A stretch of DNA of 64,000 nucleotides from Nyssa sinensis (taxonomy: Eukaryota > Streptophyta > Magnoliopsida > Cornales > Nyssaceae), in NCBI GenBank assembly GCA_008638375.1, contig CM018051.1, forward strand, positions 41,824,177 through 41,888,176, read 5' to 3'. A program made the translations under genes and the position numbers. Of this stretch, positions 11,827-25,945 are shown piece by piece (positions within the stretch are counted from its first letter, which is position 1; each line of letters opens with the position of its first letter). The notes under the pieces were generated by a model. The model was given only the letters and a program-made list of their open reading frames with translations. It was not told the DNA's origin and ran no database searches.

Positions 11827-13994
11827 TATATTATATATAAAGTGATAAGGAGGGTCAAAGAAAGGGGCTAGAAAGAGGGAGAAACTGAGAGGGGCGGTGC
11901 TTCTAGCCTATATATATGTTGACATTTAAGAGAAAAATGAAAAAGGAACAAGAAGCTAAGAGCACCTTGAGAAGATTCAGAGGCTTAGAATTGGAAATTA
12001 GAAGTAAGAATGGGAGATACAGTAACAAAAAAAGTTAGGAAACCCAAATAATTATCGTTTTCTTGTATTTAAATTTCAGAGTAGAAAGCATGTTAAAAAT
12101 AGTAGGATCATATAACTTAAATGAAAAGGAACCCAACGCAATTCAAACAAGGCAAAACAATCTAGAAACGAGTAAGAGATACTGAGTTACAGGTCTCAGT
12201 GGGTGAAACATTTTAGGGGTTTTATGGAGTTTTAGCCATGGGGAAATGATCCCTTAGGTGTAGGAAATGAATGAAAAAAGAGAGGAGTCAAAACAGTTAG
12301 AACTAAGCACGAAATTGGAAAAAAACTAGGTCACCGAAAAATTGCAAGCTCAGCTACAACTTACTATTTCGATACCCGATAGTAGATAAAACTCAATTTT
12401 GATATGATATATGTAATCACCATGCAAGTAGGAATCCGAACATGTAAAAGTGTAAAATGACCATTTTTCCCTTTTTAATACAGATGTCTAAATTAAAATC
12501 CACGAAAGCCTAAACCGAGTTTGTTCGACTTTCTAGATTCAATAGTAAAGTCTATTTTAGTAAAAGAGATACCAATAGTAAAGAGACATAAAATTTGATG
12601 AATAACATAGATTATGAAAAGGTAAACTGAGATATATTATCTATTGATGAAATAGGGACTTCAAAGAAAAAGGAAAGGTGACTTGATTTTATTGGGAAAG
12701 AAAGGAAATAGTTTAAGAGGTAAGTAATATCTTATCTCTGCATGTGATACTTCCAACCATGTCAACAGTTTTTCATATATTACCTATTGTATTCCATACA
12801 TGCTAGAAGTTTATTAAATCTACATTTGATATTGTTCTATCTTATGAAAAGTGCTTAGTGATTTTCATATATCTTGATCATGATTTTGTACACTTGTGCA
12901 TAGATTCCTTGTTGTACACTTGTACCTTGGGCCATGAGGGCCAACCAGTTATGTTCACGGCAGACTCGTAACCTTAGCTTTCGAAAAGCTATAGTTATGT
13001 ATGTTGCCAAGAACCAGTTATGATTCCACTATACACTTCGTGGAAAGTAGCATGATCTTGATATATTATTAGTGCCGGATTTGTGCTCAGTCACAAACTC
13101 CATTTGACGCTTAGTATGACCTTCGGGCCAAGAGAACACCAGATACGTTGCTATGTAAGGCATAGGGACGTAGAGTTACGTTGTATACAGAGCTTAGTAT
13201 TATTCAGGTATCCTGGTTTGGAATTGAATATGAGCTTAGGGGGTATGTCGGGCTCCGAGTTAGTTTCATCTCCTTTTTATTGATATCACTGTCATTAATG
13301 ATTATCATAGCTTGATCATATTATTTCGTTATGAATGATCATGAGATTACACAGATTTTATCGAGTGTGTACAATTTATACTTGAGACAGCTCATAACTA
13401 TAGTAGTATGATATTGTTAGCAAAGCAGATTTCATTGTTTTATCATTTGAGTTCCTACCATCTGATATTCCTTGATGAGTTCCATATTTCTTGACTGGCT
13501 AGCACATTTGCATTTATCCTAATTCTTTTGTGGATTATGCCTTTTCTATATTGAACTGTACACATGGCAAAGCAAAGGAGAATTACTTATTGGGCTTAAG
13601 TTAGCTCATTCCAAACTTACTAAAATATTTCAGGAAAGGAAGCTGTAGAGGAGCAGTAGCAGTAGCAATCTACTAGATAGCACTGGACATTTTTGAGATA
13701 AATGTAATCTATAATATTCAGTACAGCCTTGTAGCTCTCCCATGTCATCCACATCTTGGGGATGTAATGTATTAGACTTTTTAAAGTCTGTATTTTGAGA
13801 ACAGATATATATATATATATAGACATGCAACTTTTATGTAAAGTCTTCTGCTGTTATGTTATGATATGATAGTTGTTACATGTTAGTAGCACTGATTGTG
13901 TAGCAAGTTTCAGAGATGAGATCCGGTTCGGCAAAAGGGTCCGGCTAGGGTTCAAGATTCAAGATCCGTAGAGGGTGGCTTTCGAGTCATGACA
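10860..13994 (+). repeat. 5' LTR of element C
   Basis: This LTR of 3135 bp is 441 bp shorter than the 3' LTR. It lacks about 0.6 kb corresponding to roughly 17905-18530, but keeps about 140 bp near 12830-12965 that the 3' LTR has lost. AT microsatellites lie at 11632-11658 and 11791-11826. Near 11310-11390 there is a cluster of GTACATG/CATGTAC inverted repeats. A hairpin module is at 12535-12553. Confidence 0.85.
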
Positions 13995-16361
13995 ACTTGG
14001 TATTAAAGCATTAGGTTTAAATGATTAGGCTCAGCTGGTATCAAAGACTTAGTATTAGAATAACCTTGATCATGAGTGGTTCATAGGAGATAAGACTAGA
14101 GTACTAATATTACCAATGTCCAAGTAAAGTCAGTTAGTAGATAAATCCTAACATGATAGATAGACTCTTATAAGAATTTTGACCCTTGATCTTTTTAAAG
14201 TGAGTAGTTTTGGGAGATGATCAGGCTACTGTACCAGTAGTCACAGGTATTTTTCCAGTTAGTTATGACATGACCGCATGCTAGCTTTACGTATTGATTA
14301 TGCTTTCCGCATTCACTACTAGATTGATTTAGAAATTGAACTGCTAGTTGAACATAGAAACAGAACTCCTAAGTTATATATTAACTGTTCAATTTCCACC
14401 AAGAGATTATGCATGAGACAAGTAGAGTAAGTAACATAGATACACGATTATTAGTCGATCTAATACTTGTAGAATTTTAAAGACATTGATGAGTTAAATG
14501 ATTAAGTGATTGATAACTTCGAAGAGCAATAATAAGATTTAAATGCTAAGATTTATAGTCTTTAGAATGAACTACATACTATTATAGATATGAATGATTA
14601 CTTAATAGACGAGATAAAATAAATAGGGACTCTCAGAAGAGTCATTATGAATGAATGTTATACATTGGGGAAATCATTAGTAATGAATGATGTACATAGA
14701 GTATATGAGGTACAGATTATAAGTGTAAAGTTATTAGTTGATCTGAGAAAGAAATTGATGATTTAAAAATAATTAAATGATTTATGACTCCTAGAATATG
14801 AAAGCAAGTTAAGATACCAAAGGTTAACTAGTTTGGAAAAAGACTATAGGCTATGATGAAAGTTGATGATTCTTGAAACAACTAAGATGATCAAGTAAAT
14901 AGTGATCCTTAAGAATAGTAGTATACTTAAAGGTATATGACAAGAATTCTTGAGGTTATGACACTGAAAATACTAAACGAGGTTTCGATAAATGATATAG
15001 ATAGATAAGCGAGGCTTGAATGGGAGATGGTAGTTATACTTAAAAAATAGGAAGGAATCATAGTGATATTGAAATTGATAATCCTTGATGATGGTTCTAT
15101 CTTATGGAAACATGTACTTGATATCTATTGGGTTACAGTTTGACAATTGTTATATATTGAGGGAACTGTTGAGAATTGAAATATTATATCTAGACTAAGG
15201 ACTTGATGTTTATGGTTAGATGATTTCCCTATATTGTGAGAATTGGTGAGAATTGAATTACATTCCATAATAAACGAGGAAAATGGTTAGTTCACATTGA
15301 AAAATAGAAGCTAACATAGAGTTGAAAATGTGACGGTTTGAAAAGCAGTGAATTTTACAATGACATCTAGACAGAGTAGTAACACCTTGAAAGGCAGTAT
15401 TTGTGATGAGTGACATCTAAATAGAATACTTACACTCTGAAAGGCAACGAAGATAGCATTGAATCAAGATATAAGAGATAGTTTGAAAGAACCTTAAATA
15501 GATAATTACAAGAGAAATTAAGGAATTGATGACGTACCAGAGATATGAAAAGTCTTGAGTAAGTTATAGATAGACCCTGATAGGGTAAAGATGAATACAG
15601 TTTCGAAGACATTTACTAAATGAGCGAGACTATTAGAATTTGACATTATGACATGTGATGATTCTAAAAAAAGGCTGATATATGATGAATAAGTGTTAGA
15701 AAAGATTTGATAAATCTTATAAATGATCTGAGTAGTAGATTTGACATGAACAAAGGATGATACTTTGTCAAGCTAATTGAAAGTAAGTGATAAATAACCT
15801 GAGTAACTTTAGGGAATAATGTGATCTAAATAATTGCAAAAGGACTGAAAGTGTAGTGAATCATTTAAAAGGAATCGTAAAATAAAATCATATAAGAAAT
15901 TGTGGAAATGCTACAAGAATGACTACAAGTATAGAGGGAAGTAAGAATCTAGGGAGGGTAAAGAATTATGAACTGTAGCGATTTTAGAAAGCTTAAATCG
16001 ATTTTAATAAAATCTTAGACAAGATGTATCATGTGATTATATAACCCTAAAAAGGCACGAAGTATATGGAAACTCCTAGTATTATTAAAAGAAATCCTCT
16101 AAAGAAGGGAGTTGGCTAAATAATGATTAAAGAGAAACGTAATATATGATAGAGAACTGAAACCATGATTAGTATTAGAAAGCATACAAGAATATAAGAC
16201 AGTATGAAAGAGAATAGAGTACATGACTAAAAATAGTAATTACAAAAAAAGATTCAAGTGGAACAGTGTATATCCAAAAGACTGATGAAAACGAGAATAG
16301 AGTTTTCTAGATTATGAGCGTTCGAGTTTTGCGAACAAAACTCAATTTAAGGGGGGTAGAA
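13995..16361 (+). other. Internal domain of element C, non-coding
   Basis: A primer site TGGTATTAAAGC (13998-14009) is a decayed form of TGGTATCAGAGC, complementary to the 3' end of initiator tRNA-Met. The rest is strikingly poor in C on the plus strand and full of stops in all frames. A short imperfect tandem repeat of about 52 bp lies near 15361-15450. A pre-polypurine hairpin is at 16324-16343 and the polypurine tract is at 16349-16361. Confidence 0.75.
16324..16343 (+). promoter_or_regulatory. Pre-polypurine-tract hairpin, element C
   Basis: GAGTTTTG (16324-16331) and CAAAACTC (16336-16343) pair perfectly over 8 bp around the loop CGAA. The polypurine tract follows five bases later. Equivalent hairpins are in elements G, H and the Tekay remnant. 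Confidence 0.7.
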
Positions 16362-17268
16362 TGTAAGACCCCGACCCAAATAAAATAGAATAATTCCATT
16401 TATATCTCAAAGTGTCAAATAATAATATCGAGATTAGACCAAGCCAATGAGCATAATACCAAAAGTAAACCGAGACCAACTCAAACCAAGAACAATAGAC
16501 CCCAAAATATACCGAACTATCATGATGCTCAATATACGATAATGGGTACGCATACTGAGGTAAATAATAGGAGTCATTATCTCAGGAAATTATGAGATTA
16601 GGAAAATCCAAGTACGAACAGACCGAGTTGATAAATAATTATACCAAAAGAAAATCGAACTATCATAGTAAGTTATGTACAGTAATAAGCCCACAGTTCG
16701 AGATGAATAGTGAGATTCACAAATTGAGTAATATATGATATTTAAATAGACAAGTAGTGAATTACAAGTAACCCTAAGTACCCCAGGGCCTACCGTACGA
16801 GAAACCCGAACAGTACAAAGAATCATGCACGTAGACCCGTACATGCATCGATGTATGTGCATAGTAGATCATGTACCCACATGAATGAATATAAATATAT
16901 AGTTATACACATGCAATGTGTAACATGTATATATATGAGTATGTATATGTATATATATAAAAAATATATATACATATAAAAGCATATATATCTATAAAGT
17001 ATATATTATATATAATATACAAAATTAGTGTATATATAAATATACATGCACAAGCATCCAAATGGAGGAATTTAGTGTCGCCAACACACTATGTGCTGCC
17101 AAGTGTGTGTCTCTTATATAATATATATATATATATATACACACAAATATCTAAATTAAATTAAAGCAAAGAAAGAATAGAAAAGGAAAAGAAAAAGGGG
17201 TTGTGTTTATGTTTAGTGTGTGTTTTGAGTGGGTTGCCAACAGCCATATAAAATCTATGCAAGCTATT

Positions 17269-17302
<34 letters not shown>

Positions 17303-19937
17303 ATAAAGTGATTAGAAGGGTCAAAGAAAGGGGCTAGGAAGGGGGAGAAACCGAGAGGGGCAGTGCTTTTAGCATATATGTATGTTGACATTTAAGAGAA
17401 AAATGAAAAAGGAACAGGAAGCTGAGAGCACCTTGAGAAAATTCAAAGGCTTAGAAGTGGAAATCTAAAGCAAGAAGGGGAGAGACAGCAACAAAAAAAG
17501 TGAGTAAACCCTAAGAATTATCATTTTCTTGTATTTAAATTTCAGAGTAGAAAGCATGTTAAAAATAATAGGATCATATAGCTTAAATGAAAAGGAACCC
17601 AACACAATTGAAATGAGGGAAAACAAGCTAGAAACGAGTAAGAGATACTGAGTTACCGGTCTTAGTAAGGTGAAATATTTTGGGGGTTTCGTGGAGTTTT
17701 AGCTATAGGGAAATGATCCCCTTAGGTACAAGAAGTGAATGGAAAAAGAGAGGAGTCAAAATAGTTAGAACCAAGAACGAAATTGGAAAAGAACCAGGTC
17801 ACCGAAAAATCGCAAGCTCGGCTGCAACTTGCTATTCCGACACCCAATAGTAGATAAAACTCAATTTTGATATGATTTATGTAATCAACATGCAAATAGG
17901 AATCGGACCACATTGGAGTTGTGCAAAAATCTAACTAAAAAAGTTTGCCATCGTCGAAGAGGATGACCGGTGTATCATCAGAGAAGAAGAAGTATTGTTG
18001 GGCCTTGGGTTCGGGTCATGGGGAAAATTTAGGTCGGGACCTGACCGAAACAAAAATAGGTCATTTATTTATGTCAAAATGGCGCAGTATTGGTTAAGTT
18101 AGAAAGGTTTTAAAATGCTAAATCAGGAGTGTTTGGGTACAGGGATAGTAAATTGAAAGTGAATTGAAATTGGAATAGGGATAGCTTACCCCTGATTTGA
18201 TTTCTTATCCACTGTTTGTCTATTTAGATTTGGAATAGTAAAATAAAAAATTATGATTTAACCCAAAGAGTTAGGGAAATTATAATTGGACCCAAAACTT
18301 ATGATTAATTACGATATGACCCCAAAGGAATAAAATATTGATTAATTAAATAAATTATAAAAAGGGCAAATTACCAAAATGCCCCTGAGTAAAAAAAAAG
18401 TCAAATAGACTCCGATTTAAGCAAACGAATAGTGAATTTTTATTATTTTGAGCATTCCAGACTCAATGGTAGAGTCTAATTTGTGAAAAGAGGTCTCAAG
18501 AAGTAATAACACGTAAAATTACAAAATGATCGTTTTGTCCTTTTTAGTACAGATGTCCGAATTGAAATCCGCGAAAGCCTAAACCGACCTTATTCGACGT
18601 TTCGAATTCAATAGTAGAGTATATTTAGTAAAAAGATACCAATAGTAAAGAGACATAAAATTTGATGAATAACATAGATTATGAAAAGGTAAACTGAGAT
18701 ATATTATCTATTGATGAAATAGGGACTTCAAAGAAAAAGGAAAGGTGACTTGATTTTATTGGGAAAGAAAGGAAATGGTTTAAGAGGTAAGTAATATCTA
18801 ATCTCTGCATGTGATACTTCCAGCCATGTCAACAGTTTTTCATAAATTACCTATTATATTCCATACATGCCAGAAGTTTATGGAATCCACATTTGATATT
18901 GTAACCTTAGCCTTCGAAAAGCTACAGCTATGTATGTTACCAAAAACCAGTTATGATTCCACTATACACTTCCTAGAAAGTAGCATGATCTTGATAAATT
19001 ATTACAGCCAGATGTGTGCTCAGTCACAAACTTTATCTGATGCTCAGTATGACCTTCAGGTTAAGGGAACACCAGCTACGTTGTTATGTGAGGCATGGGA
19101 CGTAGGGTTACATTGTATACAGAGCTTAGTATTATTCAAGTATCCTGGTTTGAAACTGAATATGAGCTTAAGGGGTATGCCGGGTCCCGAGTTAGTTGCA
19201 TCTCCTTTTTGTTAATATCACTGTCATTATTAATTATCATAGCTTGATCATATTATTTCGTTATGAATGATCATGAAATTACACAGCTTTTATTGAGTGC
19301 ATACGATTTATACTTGAGACAGCTAATGACTGTAGTAGTATGATATTGTTAGTAGAGCAGATTTCATTGTTTTATCATTTGAGTTCCTACCATTTGATAT
19401 TCCTTGATGAGTTTCATATTTCTTGACTGGCTAGCACATTTGCATTTATCCTAATTCTTTTATGGGTTATGCATTTTCTATATTGACCTGTACACATGGC
19501 AGAGCAAAGGAGAATTACTTATTGAGCTTAAGTTAGCTCATTACAAGCTTACTAAAATATTTCAGGAAAGAAAGCTGTAGAGGAGCAGTAGTAGAAGCAG
19601 TCTACTAGATAGCAGTGGAAATTTTTGTAGTAAATGTAATGTATAATATTCAGTACAGTCTTGTAGCTCTCCCATGTCATCCACGTCTTGGGGATATAAT
19701 GTATTAGACTTTTTAAAGTTTGTATTTTGAGAACAGATATATATATATATATATATATAGACATGCAACTTTTATTTAAAGCCTTCCACTGTTATGTTAT
19801 GATATTATAGTTGTTGCATGTTAGTAACATTGATTGTGTAGGAAGTTTCAGAAATGAGATTCGGTTCGGCAAAAGGGTCAGGCTGGGCCGGGGTTCACGA
19901 TTCGAGATCCGCAGAGGGTGGGTTTCGGGTTGTGACA
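16362..19937 (+). repeat. 3' LTR of element C
   Basis: This LTR of 3576 bp is collinear with the 5' LTR apart from the two large indels. It contains AT runs at 17121-17139, 17268-17305 and 19736-19759. A perfect 6-bp stem module is at 18459-18477, with AGACTC and GAGTCT around AATGGTA. No gene lies within. Confidence 0.85.
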
Positions 19938-20824
19938 TTTTGGCTTTTGAGTTGAGAGGGAGTTTTGATTAGAAATTGTCAAAAATCCCTAAGTTTATTG
20001 ACTGTGGTTGTTTACTCTTATTGAGTCACAAATCATTCGACATCATAGAGTCAATTTTGACATAAGAACATTTCATGGTTCAAGCTATTGCACATGTTTA
20101 AGACCCATGGTTGAGTGAGAAAAGAGTTGGCTTGCATGAGTTTAAGTGATCTAGGTTACTTGAATGTGTTGATTCAATCTAAAACTTGCATTTATCTCTT
20201 TGTGGCACTCAAAATGTTTTTCATTTTTTTTAATTTTTGCAAAAAAAAACATTGGGATTATTGTTAGCTTTGATGATAAAAGGTTTTCCCCTCAAATTTT
20301 TTTTTGCTAAAAACATATGTTTTTTCCTTTAAAAAAATTTTCCCTTATTTTTGTTCAATATTTTGGGTAGAGGATTGATAACAGAGTAGGACACTATATT
20401 TTTCTGAGAGTTCTGAAGCTACAGGTCCTCGTTCGAACGAGCTCACTTACTCACTCGAACAAGAGCCTGATTAGATTCAAAACGTGCAACAAATACGCCA
20501 TTTCTTTACATTTCTTCAAACTTCTCACATTTTTCTCTCAAATTCATTTTATTTTTTCTTGAGATATTGATCCTAGAGTTTATCATTTGTTGATTCCATT
20601 CTGGTTAGTGTGATCTACTCATCAAGGGATTCACTTTCACCATTTAGTTTCTCATTTCTACCATTCGTTTGTTCGATAACCCTTGGGTCCTTTATTTCAC
20701 TTTCCTTTATTCTATTTGATTAATCATCTAGATCGTACGGTTCGTGTGGATTGTTAGATCAGTATACTAGATGTAGTGACATTCTAAGATTACTCTTTTT
20801 ATTTCATTCCTTATCTACATCATC
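19938..20824 (+). other. Sirevirus non-coding block after pol (copy 2, second half)
   Basis: This continues 10235-10859 after element C and is the paralogue of 4560-5436. A CGTTCGAACGAG palindrome lies near 20430. No coding region is visible. Confidence 0.7.
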
Positions 20825-21493
20825 ATGTCTCATAAGATAGTGCCCATATCATGGGAGCACTTCTCTTATGATATTCAGTTGGGTGTAGTACCATGGGTAC
20901 TTGTTCAGTTTCCTACACTGATTGCCCAAATACGGGCAGGAACCATGCTTGCCCAACCAGTCCTACTAGAAAGGGTCACCATGATAAAGGACATACGTAA
21001 CACTCTCATATATAGGTGCGAGAGTTTTACTCGAACCTAGGTTCTCGAGATGCATAGAAATGATATCACGTTAAAGTACATGGTGTTGATATGAATCTCA
21101 CTACAGACTTGATTGCTCAAACTCTAGGCCTACCCCGAGTCGAGCAGCCAGGTTTCACATAGCCTTATGGTGCCATTCTTCCACCTCCATATCTTATCTC
21201 ATTTACTCTTCACATTAATAGTTCCCTTATCTTCTGTATGAAGGAGGCTACCTTAGAGTTAGGGTATTTTCATGAAGGTTGTCGTATCCTCAATCTCATC
21301 GTCTGTAGTGTTCTACACCCAATCAGCCACACGAACACGCTGATTCTCTCCCACGCTACATTTCTATATGCCATAGGTGCTGCCATTCCAATGGATGCAC
21401 CTTTCTACATCTTAGAAATCATCGACTCATCCACTGCAGGTGTCAGACGCACTGCCACCTTCCATTGGATAATCTAATCACCAGGATCTAGGC
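20825..21493 (+). pseudogene. Env-like ORF copy 2, N-terminal part
   Basis: The ATG at 20825 begins MSHKIVPISW and the frame stays open for 71 codons. It then shifts where about 65 bp present in copy 1 are missing. Further segments read VHGVDMNLTTDLIAQTLGLPRVEQPG, ELGYFHEGCRILNLIVC and a HPISHTNTLILSHATFLYAIGA region. This is the same 'putative plant transposon protein' type domain as at 5437-6681 and is better preserved in the middle. Element G interrupts it at 21493, and the C-terminal part resumes at 31867. Total length without the insertion is 1257 bp against 1245 bp in copy 1. Confidence 0.65.
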
Positions 21494-24400
21494 TGTATAG
21501 ACATGGAAAATTGGGAAAAAAATTTTTGTTTTGCCGATAGGGCTATAAGCCATGACGGGGAATCTTGAACCAAATATTTACGTATTAATTTTTGGATGTG
21601 CAATTTAATAATTGGCAACTTCGAATATGCAAAGATTGATTGTATTGAAAAATTTGATATTTATAAAGGGCAGTGCATATTAGTCAGAATAGGTTAAAAA
21701 AAAATTAAATATGTGTGAACATGAGAAATAAAAATAATGTGGAAAAAATAAATAAATAAAAAATAATAATAATAATATAATATAATAAAATAAAATACTA
21801 AGATGAACATATATATGAAAGAAAGTGTGTGCGGCAGGTCTAGTGCGTGGTGTAGTAGTATGTGTTTAAAATTTAATAAAGAAGTAGGGAAAAGAAAGAT
21901 AAGAATGAGTAGCCGTTGTGATGAGTGTCAGTCTTGTATATTATTATATATTATATATAATAAGTTGTGCGGTGGAGAAATGAAGAGATAGGAATGTGGG
22001 GGAGGAGAAACCGAGAAAATAAGAATTGAAAAAGGGGGGTGTCGGCAAAAAGGGTTGTGAGTGTGTGTCTTATGTGTGCTATAATATATAATATCTCAAA
22101 TGAGATAAGGAAAGCAGGAAAAAGAAATGAAAAAAAAGCAAGATAAGAAGCAACCGAAGCCACTAGAACGTGAGAAAGAGAGAAGAACGTAAGGTAGCGA
22201 ACCAGGGGATGTGGGCTGTTCCAAAAAGGGGTTTTCGTTTCTTTTAAATTTGATGGGTTAAATTCATGTTGGTGATGCGGAGATTTCAGATCTTATGCAG
22301 CAAAACTTTATACCTGAATTTGGGATTTTTGTCATGTCGTTTTAGTGCTGCTGTTTCTCTATTGGCAATGAATTGCAGTTCAGGTTGATGACGAGTGGGG
22401 AGGATGGAGCTGCGACAAAATAAATGGATTTCGGGTTGGATTGTTGATTCGGTCATGGCCGTGTTTGGAGACGACGTTGTATAGCTCGAAATTGTGTGAG
22501 TGGATGTTACGGTTGTGTGGTTCGGGATTATGTGTGCTGTTGCGGTTTTGTTGATGGCTGCGGTGATGACTCGATTCAGCCTGAATCAAGGGGAGGAAAT
22601 AGTGGGATGCCTATTTCTTCCTTGCGACTGTAGTATATGTATATGGATGGTTGCTTCAGTCAGTTGGGTATTGGGTTTCTTGTATAGGTAGAGGCTATGA
22701 TCGGGGAATTTGGGACTGTTTTAAGGTTCCTTTCCAAGAAAGTTGTGACTTACGGTTGTAGGATTACAGTGTGTTGGGTGTATTGAGGGTTGAATGATGA
22801 TGTTACGGTTTGAGAAAGATGATGCAGAATTCGGGTTTTGATAATTTGTTTGAAATGGTGCGGTTGTTATGGACAGTGAGGGTCAGTTGCCCTGCTTGAT
22901 GGGTTCTGTTAGGGGCTCAGTTATTGTGGTTGTGGGTATGTAGTGATGCAGCAAAGGGGGACGGAAGTACAAAGGCAGTGAAGGGCCTGATATGGGTTCC
23001 GGTGATAGATAGGAGCTACGGCAGTATTGAGTTGAATTGGATTGGTCCAGTTGGATGTTCTTAGAGCCGCTAATTTGCAAAATCTGATACAACAGATCTG
23101 GAAAAATTGAGAGAAATAGTAACAGCAGCTACGATGGAGGTTCAGATGATGGATTTTAATACAACTCAGGATTATGTGAATGTTGCGGTCTGTGAAGTGA
23201 CTTGGGATTAAGTAAAGTAGTACAGGAGAATTTAGCGATAGAGGTTGAATCTTAACATGAGTTTGGAGTATATACGTAGAGTGATAGTGACTGCTATACT
23301 AGAACTTGTGAAAAATTATTTAGACTAGCATTTTAGTTAGAGGTAGATGGTCTTTTAATTAATAAGGTGGATTTTCTGTCGCAGCTGCTGCGGTGAAAAG
23401 ATTAGAATAAGTCCTTGAAGCATCAAGTGTAAGCAGTCCCATGTTTTAGCAGGATAAGCATATTGGCAAATCAGCCTCAATCAGAGCAGCTTGTTGGAGA
23501 AGCAGTTGTAGCAGCAACTGTAACGGGGGTTCAAATGAGTGTTGAGCACCACTTGTGACACTTGACTGCAGCCAGTCAAGGAACACTGGACGGAAAGGAG
23601 CAGGTGCAAGGACTGAGCTATCCATTAGTTGATTAGACTACGTAGTGGACACGACTTCTTAGGGTTGAGATAACCCGATCCGGTATGGTACTTTGCTAAG
23701 TAAGGAATAGGATTAAATTAGAATTGATGTGCATATTGATTGAATAATTCTTATGCTTATCTGCTACTAGAAGATCACATAGGAATTATTTCTTTGAGAA
23801 CCCTTGAGTTGATTGTTTATGTGCTTACGTGTTCTTTATGATTATTTGGGAGTTGTGATTTACTTCTTGAGTTGTCATCATATGTGATTTATGTTTTAGA
23901 AGGATTGTTGATATTGTGACATATGGATTTGCGTAAGTGTTGAGATTGATCGAGCATGACACGTAGATTTGTGGATGAAATCTTGTGATTTAAATGTTAT
24001 TGTTGATCTTAATTATGATGCATTATTTAAAGCATGTTACGTATGCTTATGAAAGTGATGTTTCATTTGAACTATACTATTGCATGATGAAATTATGGCA
24101 TATTGGCATAGTGTGATTCCTTGACAGCATAGTATGGGTTAGCACGAGGTGTTGTGCATTATGAGGGTGCAGATCTTGTGGTGAAAAATCCAAAATTGGC
24201 CATTAGGTACTCGCATGCCTACGGGGTCCGGACCGTAAAGCGAGGCATATATTGGTACTTGCATGCCAACGGGGAAGAACCGTGAAGCGAGACATGGGTG
24301 TGACATTGAGATGCATGGGTGTGTCACGCATATTGCCTGTGCATTGTGTTGATGAATTTGTGAACGTGATATAGGGTTTTATACAGATATAGTTTGTGCA

Positions 24401-25005
24401 TTGCCATTATATTGTATACATGACTTGGAAGGCATATAGATATGAATGTACACTTGCACATGCCACGACTAAATTTTGTTCCTTGCATTAGTATTGTACC
24501 ATACTTGTAGTTGAGCTGACCCATTCGTGGGACAACATTTCAGATGACACTCCCGACTCCTGAGACTTGAAGAAGTCTAGCCGAGTGGATGAGACTTGAC
24601 TTTAGATGGATATTTGGCCTGAGAGGTGTAATTTGTGATGTATGGGCTTAAGCCCAAAGACATGTATATATATTGACCGAAGTGAACGTATGTATGTGTG
24701 TATCTATTTAATTGTCTTCGGTTGTATAATTAGGCGATGTATATTTAAATTTGATGGGATTGTGGCCATCAAGTGAGGATGGCATGTACTGTTGTTTATA
24801 TATGTGAATTGTTGCAAAATATTAGGTGAGAAAAGGCTTAAAAAACAAAAGAGGTTCTGCCAAAATTTTATAAAACAAGGATGTATGTAGGCTTGTATCT
24901 AAATCAGTTGAATTGTTATTTATTTATTTATTCGTCTATTTATTTTCTTCCTTTATTTCGCTTTAGTCGCATCCCCGGGTTCGGTTGGAAATTCGGGGCG
25001 TGACA
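21494..25005 (+). repeat. 5' LTR of element G
   Basis: This LTR is 3512 bp, clearly homologous along its length to 26052-31866 minus H. It is GT-rich in the middle. Open frames such as 22500-22691 recur in both LTRs but show no recognisable domain. At 24190-24300 there are two similar units with CTCGCATGCC/CTTGCATGCC, ACGGGG and an AGCGAG tail. Confidence 0.85.
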
Positions 25006-25784
25006 AGATGGTATCAGAGCTTAGGTTCGAATACCTAGGGTCAGTAGGAGAAGTTTAGACTTTCAGTTTAGTTGGGTGAGTTTGGGTAACATGTTTTATG
25101 TGCGTGAGTTACATTGATGTGCACGATTATGCACTATACAGGATTTCCCGATTGACAGAGGATATATGATTGTTTGGTGTAATGGTGGACTAAGATTAGA
25201 AACTCGTATATATGTTCGAGACTGCATATTTTATGGGGAAGGTCGTATGCCTAGTTATTGGGGATATAAGTTGTACACTTAGTATCTATACAGTAGGCGG
25301 TATGCCTAGTTATCTATGAGATAGGTTATAAGCCTGGATATCGATGGGATTAGATGTGTGCCTAGTTACCTGTATAGCAGGCTGTGTGCTTATCTAGGTA
25401 TGTATGTATATACATTTTGGGATGGATTTTCATGCTTGGATATTGATATGGTAGGCTACTGGTAGGCTCCGATGAGTTAGAATAACCTTGGGGGAATAAT
25501 AGGTTATTAAATTGCATTGTGGTACGGGTGATATGTGGATGATGCCATTGTGATAAATCATTAGGTGATTTCATGGCTTGAATTGAGATTTGTTAGATGG
25601 TCAGTAAGTGGGTGAAAGACTTTGAAGTGTCCTTGTGAACATTGAGGAATTTCCTTTATTTTTGTTATTGTCTTGACTTATTGAGATGGGTTGTGATACC
25701 CGGATGGATAGGGAAGATTGGCAGTGATGAGCCAATGTGTTTTGAGGATTTCATTATGTGTTGTGCCATGTGGAGTGAGTCGTT

Positions 25785-25945
25785 ACAGGTGGGATCAGAA
25801 CCAGACCCTAACAGGGAGTGTGGAGGCGTGGCCCGAGGGACCCTACTCGCCCCGGAGTGGCTGAGCCTGAAGGGGGGGAGGGAGAAAGAGATAAGTCGTC
25901 TCACATCGCCTGGCTGAGGGAAGAGGTGAATGATCCATTGGTAAG
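25785..25945 (+). other. GC-rich module with second primer-site-like motif
   Basis: TTACAGGTGGGATCAGAACC (25783-25802) looks like an LTR end plus a decayed TGGTATCAGAGCC primer site. A GC-rich stretch follows with CACATCGCCTGGCTGAGG. It contrasts sharply with the AT-rich surroundings and could be a fragment of another small LTR element captured inside G. Confidence 0.4.

Larger units (their letters stand above)
10860..19937 (+). mobile_element. Element C: non-coding LTR retrotransposon (LARD-like)
   Basis: This is a complete LTR-internal-LTR structure of 9078 bp inserted in the copy 2 Sirevirus spacer. LTRs begin TGTAAGACCCCGACCC and end with TGACA. The flanks are GTTTG (10855-10859) and TTTTG (19938-19942). 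A tRNA-Met type primer site and a polypurine tract are in the expected places, but the 2367-bp interior encodes no gag or pol motif. It is thus a large non-autonomous derivative, probably moved by a Tekay-like autonomous partner. Confidence 0.85.

Noticed and set aside
22500..22691. 63-codon frame repeated at 29375-29566
   Set aside because: Both copies are the same position in the two LTRs of G, and conservation is explained by LTR identity.
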